Notes: generated from the sequence alone by a model not told the origin. DNA of 64,000 bases from Serratia nevei (GCF_024160145.1 NZ_JAMYWQ010000019.1:33819-97818), one strand, 5' to 3'. Shown: positions 34,229-43,562, counted from the stretch's first letter. Made by a program: numbers and translations.

Positions 34229-34687
34229 TTACTCGGGATCTTTACCGAGAATCGCCTTCAAATCTTCTTTCAACGACGACATCTGATTTGCATACTTCTC
34301 TTTGCGTTCAGCATCTTCAATAAGCTGCACGACGGTTTCCGACAGCGTAACGCCACGGCGACGCGCCAAAGCAGCCAAACGTTGCCAGACGAGAAACTCC
34401 AAATCGATAGATTTTTTACGCGTATGCTGGTGTTCTGCGTTAAAATGACGCTTGCGGCGGGCGCGGATCGTTTGCTTCATCCGGTTATCCAGCTCCGGGT
34501 TCAGATGAGCGGCAATCCATGCAAGTACTTTTACCGGCTCATTTTCCAGCTTCAGCAGCTCGTTTACCGCCTCCTGAGCAGCGCTGTTTTCAATGTAGCG
34601 GGTAATGAGTTCCCCTTCCCGGTGCTTCTTCACCAGGTACTTCCATTTCCAACCGCTCTCCAGATTTTCCAGTTGCTGATATTTCAT
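34229..34687 (-). CDS. matP: Macrodomain Ter protein MatP
   Basis: A 152-residue DNA-binding protein that organises the terminus macrodomain by binding matS sites. The N-terminal helical bundle ([20 protein letters not shown]) is followed by a ribbon-helix-helix ([20 protein letters not shown], then LSETVVQLI) and a C-terminal coiled coil for tetramers ([20 protein letters not shown]). It is placed between ompA and ycbZ as in E. coli. Its presence implies that the window lies in the terminus-proximal half, though the gene itself need not be in Ter. Confidence 0.96.
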   Translation of the reverse strand: MKYQQLENLESGWKWKYLVKKHREGELITRYIENSAAQEAVNELLKLENEPVKVLAWIAAHLNPELDNRMKQTIRARRKRHFNAEHQHTRKKSIDLEFLVWQRLAALARRRGVTLSETVVQLIEDAERKEKYANQMSSLKEDLKAILGKDPE

Positions 34688-34897
34688 CTTGAGCTCTTCA
34701 GTGACCGCGTAACTTCAAATAAGCATAACAGCTTTGCGCCGAATTTCCCCGGCAATTAAGCCGTCTTTTAGACTGTTTTTTGCACAGTCATCGCGCGATG
34801 TCAAACTCCCTGATACCAACTGGCACTCCACATCTATCAAGCCGTCGTTATTCTTGTATAATCGCCCTTTCCCTTTTTAACGATTGCATCTAACACT

Positions 34898-36646
34898 TTG
34901 ACCAATAACCGACTTGAATGGCAATCTTTATTGCCGGACGTAACGCCTTATCAGGCGATATTTGATACCGCCGCTCAGTTGGCACCCGTGCCCTTTTCCG
35001 CCATTCAGCCTCGGTTGGAAAATGCCCTGACGCTATTTTGCCACCCTCAATCACCGCCGCGTTTCATGCTGTTAAAAGCGCAAGAAACGCGTGAATACCT
35101 GGAGCTGCTCGCTCACGCCGTCCAACCGCTGCTGGCGAAAAACACGGCATGCCGCGGTAGTCACTATGCCATTCAGGATGGCAAAGTCAGCGTTGAGCCG
35201 GCCAGCCGCGGCGATGAACCTTTCGCCGCCGGCGGTGCTTGCCTGTTCCAGGAATGGATTGAACCGGAGCAGCTGTTCGGCTGCGTAAGGATCCACAATG
35301 GCGACATTACCCTGCAGCCGGGTCTGGTGCACCAGGCCAACGGCGGCGTTCTGATTTTGTCGGCGCGTGCACTGCTGGCTCAGCCGTTGCTATGGCTGCG
35401 GTTAAAGCAGATGATCGGCCAGCGTCAGTTCCATTGGGTTTCGCCAGACGAAACCCGCCCGTTGCCGGTAACCATTCCGCCGATGCCGCTGGACCTGCGG
35501 CTGATTGTGGTGGGCGATCGTCACGGCCTGGCCGATTTCCACGATATCGAGCCTGAACTGAGTGAACAAGCGGTCTACGGCGAATACGAAGACGATCTGC
35601 AGCTGACTGAAGTGGATGATATGGCGCAATGGTGCGGCTACGTCAACGGCGTGATTGCCGATCGGCAGTTGCCGATGTTGGCGGCCGATGCCTGGCCGCC
35701 GCTGATCGTCCAGGCGGTGCGTTACAGTGGCGATCAGGGCATCCTGCCACTGTCGCCGGTTTGGCTTGGCCAGCAGCTGTCCGAAGCCGCACTGTATGCC
35801 GAAGAGGATCGCATTACGGCCAAAGCGTTTGAAGCGGCGTTGAATGCCCGTGAATGGCGTGAGAGCTATCTGGCCGAGCGTATGCAGGATGAGATTGAAC
35901 TGGGTCAGATCTTGATTGAGACCGAGGGTGAAGTGGTTGGGCAGATCAACGGTCTGTCAGTCCTGGATTATCCCGGCCATCCACGTAGCTTCGGCGAGCC
36001 GTCGCGCATCAGTTGCGTCGTGCACCTCGGCGACGGGGAGTTCACCGACGTCGAGCGCAAGGCCGAGCTGGGCGGCAACCTGCATGCTAAAGGCATGATG
36101 ATCATGCAAGCGTTCCTGATCGCCGAACTGGATCTGGATCAGCAGCTGCCCTTCTCTGCCTCCATCGTCTTTGAGCAATCTTACGGTGAAGTGGACGGCG
36201 ACAGCGCCTCGCTGGCAGAGCTGTGTGCCTTGGTCAGCGCCCTGTCACAGCAGCCGATCACACAGCAGATCGCCGTCACCGGCTCCGTCGACCAATTCGG
36301 CAACGTACAGCCGATAGGTGGCGTCAACGAGAAGATCGAAGGTTTCTTCGAGGTTTGTTTACGCCGCGGCTTGACGGGCAAACAGGGCGTCGTATTGCCC
36401 GTCACCAACGTGCGCCACCTGTGTCTGCGTCAGGATGTCGTCGACGCGGTACGCGAGGGGCAATTCCATCTGTGGGCGGTAGAGAGCGCGGCGGAAGCCT
36501 TGCCTTTGCTCACAGGTTGCCTCTACTCTGACGAACAACAGCCGAATTTGTTGGCGGCCATTCAGGAACGGATTGCACAGGTGAGCCTGCAGGAACGCCG
36601 CCGTCCGTGGCCGCTGCGCTGGCTCAACTGGTTCAACCACGGCTGA
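34898..36646 (+). CDS. ycbZ: Lon-related protease YcbZ
   Basis: A 582-residue protein with a degenerate N-terminal ATPase-like region (residues 1-330; GDITLQPGLVHQANGGVLIL is conserved but there is no Walker A) and a C-terminal Lon-type protease domain (about 350-560). The Ser-Lys dyad is in DGDSASLAELCAL and NEKIEGFFEVC. The substrate is unknown. The likely start is TTG 34898, since the sequence after it aligns with E. coli YcbZ and no nearby ATG is in frame. The stop codon overlaps the FadR site of fabA. Confidence 0.92.
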   Translation: MTNNRLEWQSLLPDVTPYQAIFDTAAQLAPVPFSAIQPRLENALTLFCHPQSPPRFMLLKAQETREYLELLAHAVQPLLAKNTACRGSHYAIQDGKVSVEPASRGDEPFAAGGACLFQEWIEPEQLFGCVRIHNGDITLQPGLVHQANGGVLILSARALLAQPLLWLRLKQMIGQRQFHWVSPDETRPLPVTIPPMPLDLRLIVVGDRHGLADFHDIEPELSEQAVYGEYEDDLQLTEVDDMAQWCGYVNGVIADRQLPMLAADAWPPLIVQAVRYSGDQGILPLSPVWLGQQLSEAALYAEEDRITAKAFEAALNAREWRESYLAERMQDEIELGQILIETEGEVVGQINGLSVLDYPGHPRSFGEPSRISCVVHLGDGEFTDVERKAELGGNLHAKGMMIMQAFLIAELDLDQQLPFSASIVFEQSYGEVDGDSASLAELCALVSALSQQPITQQIAVTGSVDQFGNVQPIGGVNEKIEGFFEVCLRRGLTGKQGVVLPVTNVRHLCLRQDVVDAVREGQFHLWAVESAAEALPLLTGCLYSDEQQPNLLAAIQERIAQVSLQERRRPWPLRWLNWFNHG

Positions 36647-36657
36647 TCGGACTTGTT
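36641..36657. promoter_or_regulatory. FadR activator site of fabA
   Basis: GGCTGATCGGACTTGTT matches the FadR consensus (CTGGTCNGACNTGTT core, one change) and sits where FadR activates fabA in E. coli. It overlaps the ycbZ stop codon. Confidence 0.75.
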
Positions 36658-36658
36658 C

Positions 36659-36676
36659 AGCGTACACGTGTTAGCT
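36659..36676. promoter_or_regulatory. FabR repressor site of fabA
   Basis: AGCGTACACGTGTTAGCT is a near palindrome that matches the FabR site in the E. coli fabA promoter. It lies two bases after the FadR site, so activator and repressor sites are in tandem. Confidence 0.75.
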
Positions 36677-36714
36677 AACCTGCGTCCTTCATTAAAATAA
36701 GGCTTACTGAGAAC

Positions 36715-37233
36715 ATGGTAGATAAACGCGATTCCTATACGAAAGAAGACCTCGAAGCATCCGGCCGTGGCGAGCTGTTCGGCGCCGGTGGCCCACCGTT
36801 GCCGGCAGGTAACATGTTGATGATGGACCGCGTGGTCAAGATGACCGAAGACGGCGGGACTCACAACAAAGGTTATGTGGAAGCGGAGCTGGATATTAAT
36901 CCGGACCTATGGTTCTTCGGTTGCCACTTTATCGGCGATCCGGTCATGCCTGGCTGCCTGGGCCTGGATGCGATGTGGCAGTTGGTCGGTTTTTACCTCG
37001 GCTGGCTGGGTGGCGAAGGCAAAGGCCGCGCGCTGGGCGTCGGTGAAGTCAAGTTTACCGGCCAGGTGCTGCCAACCGCGAAGAAGGTGACTTACCGCAT
37101 TAACTTCAAGCGCGTCATCACCCGCAAGCTGATCATGGGCGTCGCCGATGGCGAAGTGCTGGTTGACGGTGAAGTGATCTATACCGCCACCGATCTGAAA
37201 GTGGGCCTGTTCAAAGATACCGCAGCGTTCTAA
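36715..37233 (+). CDS. fabA: 3-hydroxydecanoyl-ACP dehydratase/isomerase FabA
   Basis: A 172-residue hot-dog-fold enzyme that dehydrates 3-hydroxydecanoyl-ACP and isomerises the trans-2 product to cis-3-decenoyl-ACP, the entry to unsaturated fatty acids. Catalytic His71 lies in [10 protein letters not shown] and Asp85 in CLGLDAMWQ, the standard numbering. FadR and FabR sites precede it and a 10-base-stem terminator follows. Confidence 0.98.
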   Translation: MVDKRDSYTKEDLEASGRGELFGAGGPPLPAGNMLMMDRVVKMTEDGGTHNKGYVEAELDINPDLWFFGCHFIGDPVMPGCLGLDAMWQLVGFYLGWLGGEGKGRALGVGEVKFTGQVLPTAKKVTYRINFKRVITRKLIMGVADGEVLVDGEVIYTATDLKVGLFKDTAAF

Positions 37234-37243
37234 TCACGCTGAC

Positions 37244-37268
37244 GAGAAGGCGGCCACCGCCTTCTCTT
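37244..37268 (+). terminator. fabA terminator
   Basis: GAGAAGGCGG and CCGCCTTCTC form a perfect 10-base stem around CCA, followed by TTCC. It is 11 bases after the fabA stop. Confidence 0.75.
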
Positions 37269-37343
37269 CCAACACTCGCCGCATGCCGTCACGTTCACCG
37301 TGATGGCATTTCCTTTATGCTTTTCTTCTGCTTAGGCGATGAT

Positions 37344-37520
37344 ATGTCGCGGAAGAATTTCAATACTATCGGCTGGTTGCGGCCTGCGCTTTCAGCGCCT
37401 GGGGAACACTGATTTATATGCCCCAATATTGGGGAGATAAAGTATCTCGTCACGCTGACATTGGCGCTGGGCATTCCTTATTTGTCGCCCGTTATCGTCT
37501 CGCTCCTCGCTTACTCCTGA
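37344..37520 (+). pseudogene. Frameshifted small membrane-protein gene between fabA and rmf
   Basis: From ATG 37344 an indel-corrected frame reads about 58 residues: EEFQYYRLVAACAFSAWGTL, IYMPQYWGD, then (after a second shift at the AAA near 37439-37441) KYLVTLTLALGIPYLSPVIV, SLLAYS and TGA at 37518-37520. Both halves are hydrophobic spans, so the ancestor was probably a two-span membrane protein. Two shifts within 180 bases suggest decay rather than programmed frameshifting, though sequencing error is possible. No family is recognised. The rest of the 37234-37631 gap holds only the fabA and rmf terminators. Confidence 0.4.
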
Positions 37521-37574
37521 ACCGCCGAGCCGAAACTCGCAAAAGCGCCGGAGTGAAGGCGCATCAAAGGCCAC

Positions 37575-37604
37575 AAACAAAAACCTCCGCCAACGGGCGG
37601 AGGT
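37575..37604 (-). terminator. rmf rho-independent terminator
   Basis: On the minus strand ACCTCCGC and GCGGAGGT form an 8-base stem around a 6-base loop, followed by UUUUGUUUGUG. It lies 28 bases after the rmf stop. Confidence 0.85.
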
Positions 37605-37631
37605 CATTCCTTTTATTTGACAGGGAGCCGC

Positions 37632-37802
37632 TTAAGCGGTCACAGCCCTGTCTTCCATGGCTTCTCGCCAACCTCCCAGCCATTGAGACCGGGCGTCCAC
37701 TGATGATTGGTAGGGACAATGTTCCCTGGAACGCCCTAAAATACCTGCCTGATACCCTCTCGAATGCGCCCTTTCCAGACGATCGCGTTTCTGTCTCTTC
37801 AT
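37632..37802 (-). CDS. rmf: Ribosome modulation factor
   Basis: A 56-residue basic protein that pairs 70S ribosomes into inactive 100S dimers in stationary phase. The reading MKRQKRDRLERAHSRGYQAG, then ILGRSREHCPYQS and SQWLGGWREAMEDRAVTA matches Rmf closely (E. coli starts MKRQKRDRLERAHQRGYQAG). It is a short gene hidden by a longer overlapping frame. A clear terminator follows. It stands between fabA and pqiC as in E. coli. Confidence 0.96.
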   Translation of the reverse strand: MKRQKRDRLERAHSRGYQAGILGRSREHCPYQSSVDARSQWLGGWREAMEDRAVTA

Positions 37803-38002
37803 GCCTCGTTTCCCTCATTTTGGTCTGGTGGAAAGAAAACAATGGCTGCTTTTTGCGCAGCCACGAGTAATCAATAGCGCTAAAAGAACAGAAGATCAAT
37901 GCGCAAAATTCACGCCAATGTCATATTTGTGAGCTACGCCCGAGGAAAGTGCTAAGTGGCTGATCTGCCGGGAAAGGGTTTAACTTTTTGAAATTAAAAA
38001 GA

Positions 38003-38048
38003 AATCCCTGCCAGTGAGAAAAAAAGACTTTTCACGCTGACAGGGATT
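38003..38048 (-). terminator. pqiC terminator
   Basis: AATCCCTG (38003-38010) and CAGGGATT (38041-38048) bracket an inner stem (CAGTGAGAAAA with TTTTCACGCTG, one mismatch). On the minus strand the structure is followed by UCUUUUUAAUU. It lies 24 bases past the pqiC stop. Confidence 0.85.
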
Positions 38049-38072
38049 AGACGATTTTAGACCAAATTATGA

Positions 38073-38633
38073 CTAAATGCCGCCCATCTGTGCTGCGATA
38101 GCCTGGGCCTCCTGCTGCCAGCCCTGCGCCAGCGTGCGCACCAGGGCATCATAGCCGTCCTCACCCTGTTTCAGCTCCAGGCTGAAAGGCCGTTTGATCA
38201 AGCGCCCCTGGCGGTTCAACACCCACTCGCCGCGAATGATCGCCTTGCCGTCAAAGCGGCCGTGGAAACCGCTGATGGTGACGTTCAGTACATCCTGATC
38301 GCTACTCATCGGCTGCGAGGAGACCACCCATCCCGGCAGCGCGCTGCTGAGGTTAGTGACCAGCGTTTGCTGCAGCTGCTGGTCGAGCGGGCTGGCCCAC
38401 AGGTTGTTCTGGGCAATCACATACTGGACGTCGTTGGTCTGATACACCACGCCGCTCTGCGCCAGATAATCCGCCACGCTCACGTGCTCCAGCCACAGCT
38501 GGCGCGTGGAGGCACCGCTGCTGCTGACCGCGGCCGGCGCACCCAGCGCCGGCAACTGATAGTAGGTCTTCTGTGGCGAACTGCTGCAGGCGCTGAGCAA
38601 CAGCGCCAGGGCTACCGGGATCCATTTCATCAT
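38073..38633 (-). CDS. pqiC: Outer-membrane lipoprotein PqiC
   Basis: A 186-residue lipoprotein that completes the PqiABC intermembrane lipid-transport complex on the outer-membrane side. The lipobox is LLLSAC (residues 11-16) after a short signal (MMKWIPVALA). The ABC-type auxiliary domain is recognised by YYQLPALG and the tail LAQGWQQEAQAIA. Its ATG overlaps the pqiB stop by four bases (ATGA), indicating translational coupling. Confidence 0.94.
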   Translation of the reverse strand: MMKWIPVALALLLSACSSSPQKTYYQLPALGAPAAVSSSGASTRQLWLEHVSVADYLAQSGVVYQTNDVQYVIAQNNLWASPLDQQLQQTLVTNLSSALPGWVVSSQPMSSDQDVLNVTISGFHGRFDGKAIIRGEWVLNRQGRLIKRPFSLELKQGEDGYDALVRTLAQGWQQEAQAIAAQMGGI

Positions 38634-40276
38634 TTCGTGGCCTTCTTCGGCTGAGGGTCAGTGCTGCCGGCGGCTTCAAACACCAGCGCGTTGCTCTTCT
38701 CATTCAGGGTGCGCAGCACCGGTTGCAGCTCACGCAACACCTGGTCGAGGCGCTGCATATCGCCCACCATCTTGTTGTAAGCCGGTGAACCAGGCTGGAA
38801 CCCTTTCATGCTGCGGTTCAGCTCCAGCAGCGTTTTCTGCAGATCCTGCGGCAGCGCCTGCATCTCTTTGCTGGCGATGATGTCGTTCAGCGACTTCATG
38901 GTCTGCTGCGTCGACTTCATGGTTTTCTGACTTTCCGCCAGCGTCTTGGTGGCTTCGTTGATCATCGGATTGATCGGCATCGCGTTGATCTTGTCCAGCG
39001 TCTGCATCAGTTTCTGCTGGATCTGCGCCAGCCCGCCGCTGGTAGTCGGCATCAGCGGATAACCGAACAGCTCGCGCGGCCCTTTCCACGGTTTCTCCTG
39101 CGGATAGAAGTCGAGATCGATATACAGCGAACCGGTCAGCAGGTTGGCGGACTTCATCGAGGCGCGCATGCCACGCGATTCCGCTTCTTTCAAGTGCCCT
39201 TCGATATCGACGTTGCCGCCCAGCTGTGTCTGGAAGCGATCCGGCTCGATGCGGATCAGCACCGGAATGCGGTAGTCGTTATCCAGGCGCTGCGCCATAC
39301 CGTCTTTATAGAACGGTACCTGCGCCACCGTGCCCAGGCGGATGCCGCGGAACTCGACCGGGGCACCCGGCTGCAGGCCGCGCACCGAGTCGGAGAAGAA
39401 CAGCAGGTAATCCTTATGTACGGTATACAGCGAATCCTGCGTGCTGCGCTGGTTGTCGAACAGCTGGTACTCCGCCTTCTCTTTCGCCAGTTCGCCGCGA
39501 TCCCAGCCGTCCGGCACGTCGAAGCTGACGCCGCCGCTGAACAGGGTGGTCAACGACCCCATCTCCACCCGCATGCCCTGCGCCGACATGTCGAACGCCA
39601 CGCCGCTGTCTTTCCAGAAGCGTACGTTGGTGGTGACCAGCTGGTCGTAAGGCGCGGTAATGAACAGCTGATAGCGCATAGCGCGTTCTTTGGGATCGAA
39701 GTAGCTGGTTTCCACCGATCCGACGCGATAGCCGCGGAACAGCACCGGATCGCCGGCGTTGAGCTGGCCCGATTTCTCGCTGTCCAGCACGATGCGCAGC
39801 CCCTTGGCGTCCGGGGAGGCCAGCGGCGGCGCGTCGAGCAGCTGATAGTGGTCTTTGCCGTCTTTGCCCTTGCTGCCCGGCTGCAGTTCGATATAGGCGC
39901 CGGACAGCAGCGTGCCCAGCCCGGAGACGCCTTCACGGCCGATCTGCGGCTTCACCACCCAGAAGGCGGAGTCCTGACGCAGCAATTTCTCCATGCCGGA
40001 ATTGAGGCGCGCCTGTACCATCACCTTGCTCAGATCATCGCTCAGCGTAACGGTTTCCACCACGCCCACGTCCACGCTGCGGCTTTTGATTTTGGTTTTA
40101 CCCGCTTCCAGCCCTTCCGCCGTCGTGGTGACCAGCGTCACCACCGGCCCCTGATGGCTGAAGTGGTAAAACAGGATCCAGGCGCCGATCAGCGCGGTCA
40201 CGATGGGAATGATCCACACCGGCGACCAGCGTTTGATCTTCTCAACGTCTGCGACGCTATGATTATTTTCCGTCAC
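38630..40276 (-). CDS. pqiB: MCE-domain protein PqiB
   Basis: A 548-residue membrane-anchored periplasmic protein with three MCE domains, forming a needle-like channel for lipid transport across the periplasm. One N-terminal span (WSPVWIIPIVTALIGAWILF) is followed by MCE repeats (VTLVTTTAEGLEAGKTKIKS at about 50, LRIVLDSEKSGQLNAGDPVL at 160, LLFFSDSVRGLQPGAPVEFR at 290) and a long helical C-terminal tail. GTG 40276, preceded by AAGGAG and overlapping the end of pqiA by 14 bases, gives the usual length. Confidence 0.93.
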   Translation of the reverse strand: MTENNHSVADVEKIKRWSPVWIIPIVTALIGAWILFYHFSHQGPVVTLVTTTAEGLEAGKTKIKSRSVDVGVVETVTLSDDLSKVMVQARLNSGMEKLLRQDSAFWVVKPQIGREGVSGLGTLLSGAYIELQPGSKGKDGKDHYQLLDAPPLASPDAKGLRIVLDSEKSGQLNAGDPVLFRGYRVGSVETSYFDPKERAMRYQLFITAPYDQLVTTNVRFWKDSGVAFDMSAQGMRVEMGSLTTLFSGGVSFDVPDGWDRGELAKEKAEYQLFDNQRSTQDSLYTVHKDYLLFFSDSVRGLQPGAPVEFRGIRLGTVAQVPFYKDGMAQRLDNDYRIPVLIRIEPDRFQTQLGGNVDIEGHLKEAESRGMRASMKSANLLTGSLYIDLDFYPQEKPWKGPRELFGYPLMPTTSGGLAQIQQKLMQTLDKINAMPINPMINEATKTLAESQKTMKSTQQTMKSLNDIIASKEMQALPQDLQKTLLELNRSMKGFQPGSPAYNKMVGDMQRLDQVLRELQPVLRTLNEKSNALVFEAAGSTDPQPKKATK

Positions 40277-41579
40277 CTTGCGGCTCCTTGTTGATTGTTT
40301 CACTTGCGCGATCCCAGGTCAGCCGGGGATCGAATGTCATGGCGGCGAACATGGTGAGGATCACCACCAGCGCGAACAGCACGGCGCCCGTCGCAGGGTA
40401 AATGCTCATCAACTGCCCCATTCGCACCAGCGCCGACAATACGGCGATCACAAACACGTCGATCATCGACCAACGGCCAACGAATTCGACCACTTCATAA
40501 ATCAGGTGCATGCGTTCGCTGTCGGCACGCGGCTTCTTCCTGCCGTTGGCATCCCAGCACAGCCAGCCGATCGCCAGCATTTTCAGCGACGGCACCATGA
40601 TGCTGGCGATGAAAATCACCATCGCCACCGGATAAGAGCCGTCCCCCCACAGCAGGATCACCCCCGCCATGATGGTGGAGTTCATCTTGTTGCCCAGCGC
40701 CTCGGTCACCATGATCGGCATCAGGTTAGCCGGAATATACAGCATGATGGAGGTCACCAGCAGCGCCAACGTCCACTGCAGACTGTGGCGGCGGCGCACG
40801 TAACCCTTGGTGTGGCAGCGCGGGCAGCGCACCTGATTGGCGGGCAGGATCGCCGTACAGCACGCGCAGGAGCGCACGCCCTGGCGCATGCCGGTGCGCC
40901 CCACCGTCAGCGGGCGAGCGAGGCGCGGCGCCGGTTCGATGTCCTGCCACAGCCAGCGCCGATCCACGCACTGAAAGGCGCGCACCTGCAGCAGGCAGAA
41001 CAGGCAATAGGGCACGAAGCTGCTGCCGATGCCGATATCGCCGTAGGCCATCAGCTTGACGAAGCTGACCAGCACCCCGGCGAGGAAAATCTCCACCATG
41101 CACCAGGTTTTGAACTGGAACAGCACCCGGGCCATCCACTCCTTCAGCCCCAGTGGCAAGCGCACTTTAGCGCACAACAGGATGATCGCCACCATGCAAA
41201 ACGCCGGGATCAGCTGCACGAATACCATAAACAGCGTGGCCATACTGGCGTAGTCTTCCGCCACCATGACTTCCGGAATTTGGATCAGCCGGATTTCGTT
41301 GCCCAAACCGGCGACGCGCATGTTGATAAACGGGAAAATGTTGGCCAGCACCAGCATGAACAAGGCACTGAGTGCGTAACCGATCGGCCGCTTTCGCGGT
41401 TCGTCCCAGCGGGCGCTGAGCGTGGTTTTGCAGCGCGGGCATACCGCTTTGCTGCCATAGGCCAGCGGCGGCAGCGCCACCAGCATGTCGCACTGCGGGC
41501 ACAGCATCAGGTTATCCTGCTGCTCCGCCGAAGGTGCGGAATGATTATGCTGCTGATGATTGTCGTGGGAACACACCAT
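40263..41579 (-). CDS. pqiA: Inner-membrane protein PqiA (paraquat-inducible)
   Basis: A 438-residue membrane protein of the PqiABC system. Two tandem PqiA domains each have a zinc-ribbon cysteine pair set (CPQCDMLVAL and CPRCKTT; CACCTAIL and CPRCHTKGYVRRR), each followed by about four spans. The start may be ATG 41579 or the next codon GTG 41576, which has the better distance from AGGAGG. In E. coli, pqiAB responds to SoxS; I see no certain soxbox here. It is transcribed after uup and overlaps pqiB. Confidence 0.93.
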   Translation of the reverse strand: MVCSHDNHQQHNHSAPSAEQQDNLMLCPQCDMLVALPPLAYGSKAVCPRCKTTLSARWDEPRKRPIGYALSALFMLVLANIFPFINMRVAGLGNEIRLIQIPEVMVAEDYASMATLFMVFVQLIPAFCMVAIILLCAKVRLPLGLKEWMARVLFQFKTWCMVEIFLAGVLVSFVKLMAYGDIGIGSSFVPYCLFCLLQVRAFQCVDRRWLWQDIEPAPRLARPLTVGRTGMRQGVRSCACCTAILPANQVRCPRCHTKGYVRRRHSLQWTLALLVTSIMLYIPANLMPIMVTEALGNKMNSTIMAGVILLWGDGSYPVAMVIFIASIMVPSLKMLAIGWLCWDANGRKKPRADSERMHLIYEVVEFVGRWSMIDVFVIAVLSALVRMGQLMSIYPATGAVLFALVVILTMFAAMTFDPRLTWDRASETINKEPQGDGK

Positions 41580-41612
41580 ATTCCTCCTCAATAACGTTGC
41601 TCACCGGCACAT

Positions 41613-41646
41613 CGATACCGCCCGCAGCAGCGCGCGGGCGGTATCG
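41613..41646 (-). promoter_or_regulatory. Strong hairpin between uup and pqiA
   Basis: CGATACCGCCCGC (41613-41625) and GCGGGCGGTATCG (41634-41646) form a perfect 13-base stem seven bases after the uup stop. No U-tract follows on the minus strand, so it may reduce read-through into pqiA or protect the uup mRNA rather than terminate fully. Confidence 0.65.
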
Positions 41647-41652
41647 CAACGG

Positions 41653-43557
41653 TCAGCCGTTTTTCATCGCTTCCAGCTCTTCCCAGCGGGCGAAGGCCTG
41701 CTCCAGCGCCTGCTCGGCGTTAGCCAGTGCCGTCAGCACTTCTTGCGTTTCGCTATGCGGCCGCGTGAAGAAGTCTGCATCGCTCATCTGTGCCTGCAAC
41801 GCTTCGATTTCCACCTCCAGCTGTTCGAGCCGCTGCGGCAACTGTTCCAGTTCGCGCAGCAGGTTGTAACTCAGCTTGGCCGCCGCTTTTTTCGGCTGTT
41901 CGGCCTTTTTCTCCGCCGCCGGTTTGCTCGCGCTCGGCGCCACCTGACGAATCGGTTTCGCCGTGGCGCGCTGATGATGCGCATCGTAATAGCCGCCGAC
42001 GAAGGCGTTGATCACGCCGTTGCCTTCAAAGATCCAGCATTCGGTCACCGAGTTGTCGACGAACTGACGATCGTGGCTGACCAGCAGCACGGTGCCCTGA
42101 TAGCCGTCGATCAGTTCTTCCAGCAGTTCCAGCGTTTCGACGTCGAGATCGTTGGTTGGTTCATCGAGGATCAGCAGATTGCTCGGTTTCAGAAACAGCT
42201 TAGCCAACAGCAGGCGGTTACGCTCACCGCCCGAAAGTGCCTTCACCGGCGTCATCGCGCGTTTCGGGTGGAACAGGAAGTCCTGCAGATAGCCCAACAC
42301 GTGGCGCGGGCGGCCGTTGACCATCACTTCCTGCTTGCCTTCCGCCAGGTTATCCATCACCGTACGTTCCGGATCGAGATCGGCGCGGTGCTGGTCGAAA
42401 TAGGCCACTTCCAGCTTGGTGCCGCAGTGCACGCGGCCGCTATCGGCTTTCAGCTGACCGAGCATCAGTTTCAGCAGCGTGGTTTTGCCACAACCGTTCG
42501 GCCCCACCAGCGCAATCTTGTCGCCGCGCTGTACCTGTGCGGAGAAACCGCGCACCAGCACTTTTTCACCGACCTGATAATTGACGTCTTCCAACTCGAA
42601 CACGATTTTGCCGGAGCGGGTCGCCTCTTCCACCTGCATCTTGGCGGTGCCCATCACTTCACGGCGCTGCGAGCGCTCGACGCGCAGCGCCTTCAGCGCG
42701 CGCACGCGGCCCTCGTTACGGGTACGGCGCGCCTTGATGCCCTGACGGATCCAGACCTCTTCCTGCGCCAGCTTGCGATCGAACTCAGCGTTTTGCAGCT
42801 CTTCCACCCGCAGCGCTTCTTCTTTGCTCTGCAGATACAGATCGTAGTTGCCCGGCCAGGAAACCAGCTTGCCGCGATCAAGATCGACGATGCGCGTCGC
42901 CATGTTGCGGATAAACGAACGGTCGTGCGAGATGAAGACGATGCTGCCGTCGAACTCTTTCAGGAAGCCTTCCAGCCAGTCGATGGTTTCGATATCCAGG
43001 TGGTTGGTCGGTTCGTCGAGCAGCAGCACGCGCGGCGAGCTCACCAGCGCGCGGCCCAGCGCCGCTTTGCGCAGCCAGCCGCCGGAGAGCGAGGAGAGCT
43101 CGGCGTCGCCGTTCAGCCCCAGCTGCAGCAGCACTTCGCTGATGCGGCTGTCGAGCTGCCACAGCCCCTGGTGATCGAGGATCTCCATGATTTGCGCCAT
43201 GCGCGCCAGGTTTTTTTCGCTCGGGTCGCTCTCCACCAGGTGGGAGATCGCGTGATACGCCTTCAGGTGTTCCGCCTGCTCCGCGACGCCTTCCGCCACG
43301 AAGTCGAACACGCTGCCGCCGATATTGCGCGGCGGATCCTGTTGCAGGCGCGCCACGATCAGATCCTGTTCGTAGATCACCCGGCCGTCGTCCAGCGGGA
43401 TCTCTTTGCCGAGGATCTTCAGCAGCGTGGACTTACCGGCGCCGTTGCGCCCGACCAGACACACGCGCTCGTTGTCTTCGATATGAATTTCGGTGTTGTC
43501 TAAAAGCGGCGCATCGCTGAAAGAGAGCCAGGCGCCGGACATGCTGATTAACGACAT
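41653..43557 (-). CDS. uup: ABC-F ATPase Uup
   Basis: A 634-residue cytoplasmic ABC-F protein, two ATPase domains with no membrane part, acting on ribosomes and affecting transposon excision. Walker A sites are GRNGAGKSTLL (about residue 36) and GPNGCGKTTLL (about 350). The signatures LSGGWLRKAALGRAL and LSGGERNRLLLAKL, and the Walker B LLLDEPTNHLD and LILDEPTNDLD follow. The C-terminal coiled coil (residues 565-630) is the Uup DNA-binding tail. The gene follows rlmKL by five bases. Confidence 0.96.
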   Translation of the reverse strand: MSLISMSGAWLSFSDAPLLDNTEIHIEDNERVCLVGRNGAGKSTLLKILGKEIPLDDGRVIYEQDLIVARLQQDPPRNIGGSVFDFVAEGVAEQAEHLKAYHAISHLVESDPSEKNLARMAQIMEILDHQGLWQLDSRISEVLLQLGLNGDAELSSLSGGWLRKAALGRALVSSPRVLLLDEPTNHLDIETIDWLEGFLKEFDGSIVFISHDRSFIRNMATRIVDLDRGKLVSWPGNYDLYLQSKEEALRVEELQNAEFDRKLAQEEVWIRQGIKARRTRNEGRVRALKALRVERSQRREVMGTAKMQVEEATRSGKIVFELEDVNYQVGEKVLVRGFSAQVQRGDKIALVGPNGCGKTTLLKLMLGQLKADSGRVHCGTKLEVAYFDQHRADLDPERTVMDNLAEGKQEVMVNGRPRHVLGYLQDFLFHPKRAMTPVKALSGGERNRLLLAKLFLKPSNLLILDEPTNDLDVETLELLEELIDGYQGTVLLVSHDRQFVDNSVTECWIFEGNGVINAFVGGYYDAHHQRATAKPIRQVAPSASKPAAEKKAEQPKKAAAKLSYNLLRELEQLPQRLEQLEVEIEALQAQMSDADFFTRPHSETQEVLTALANAEQALEQAFARWEELEAMKNG

Positions 43558-43562
43558 AGTAA

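Noticed and set aside
37564..37899. 111-codon minus-strand frame between fabA and pqiC.
   Set aside because: It covers rmf in a different frame; the rmf reading is unmistakable and has its own terminator.
39194..41594. Long plus-strand frames opposite pqiB and pqiA (366 and 438 codons).
   Set aside because: Antisense shadows of the pqi operon, with low-complexity His/Gln/Arg-rich translations and no ribosome-binding context.
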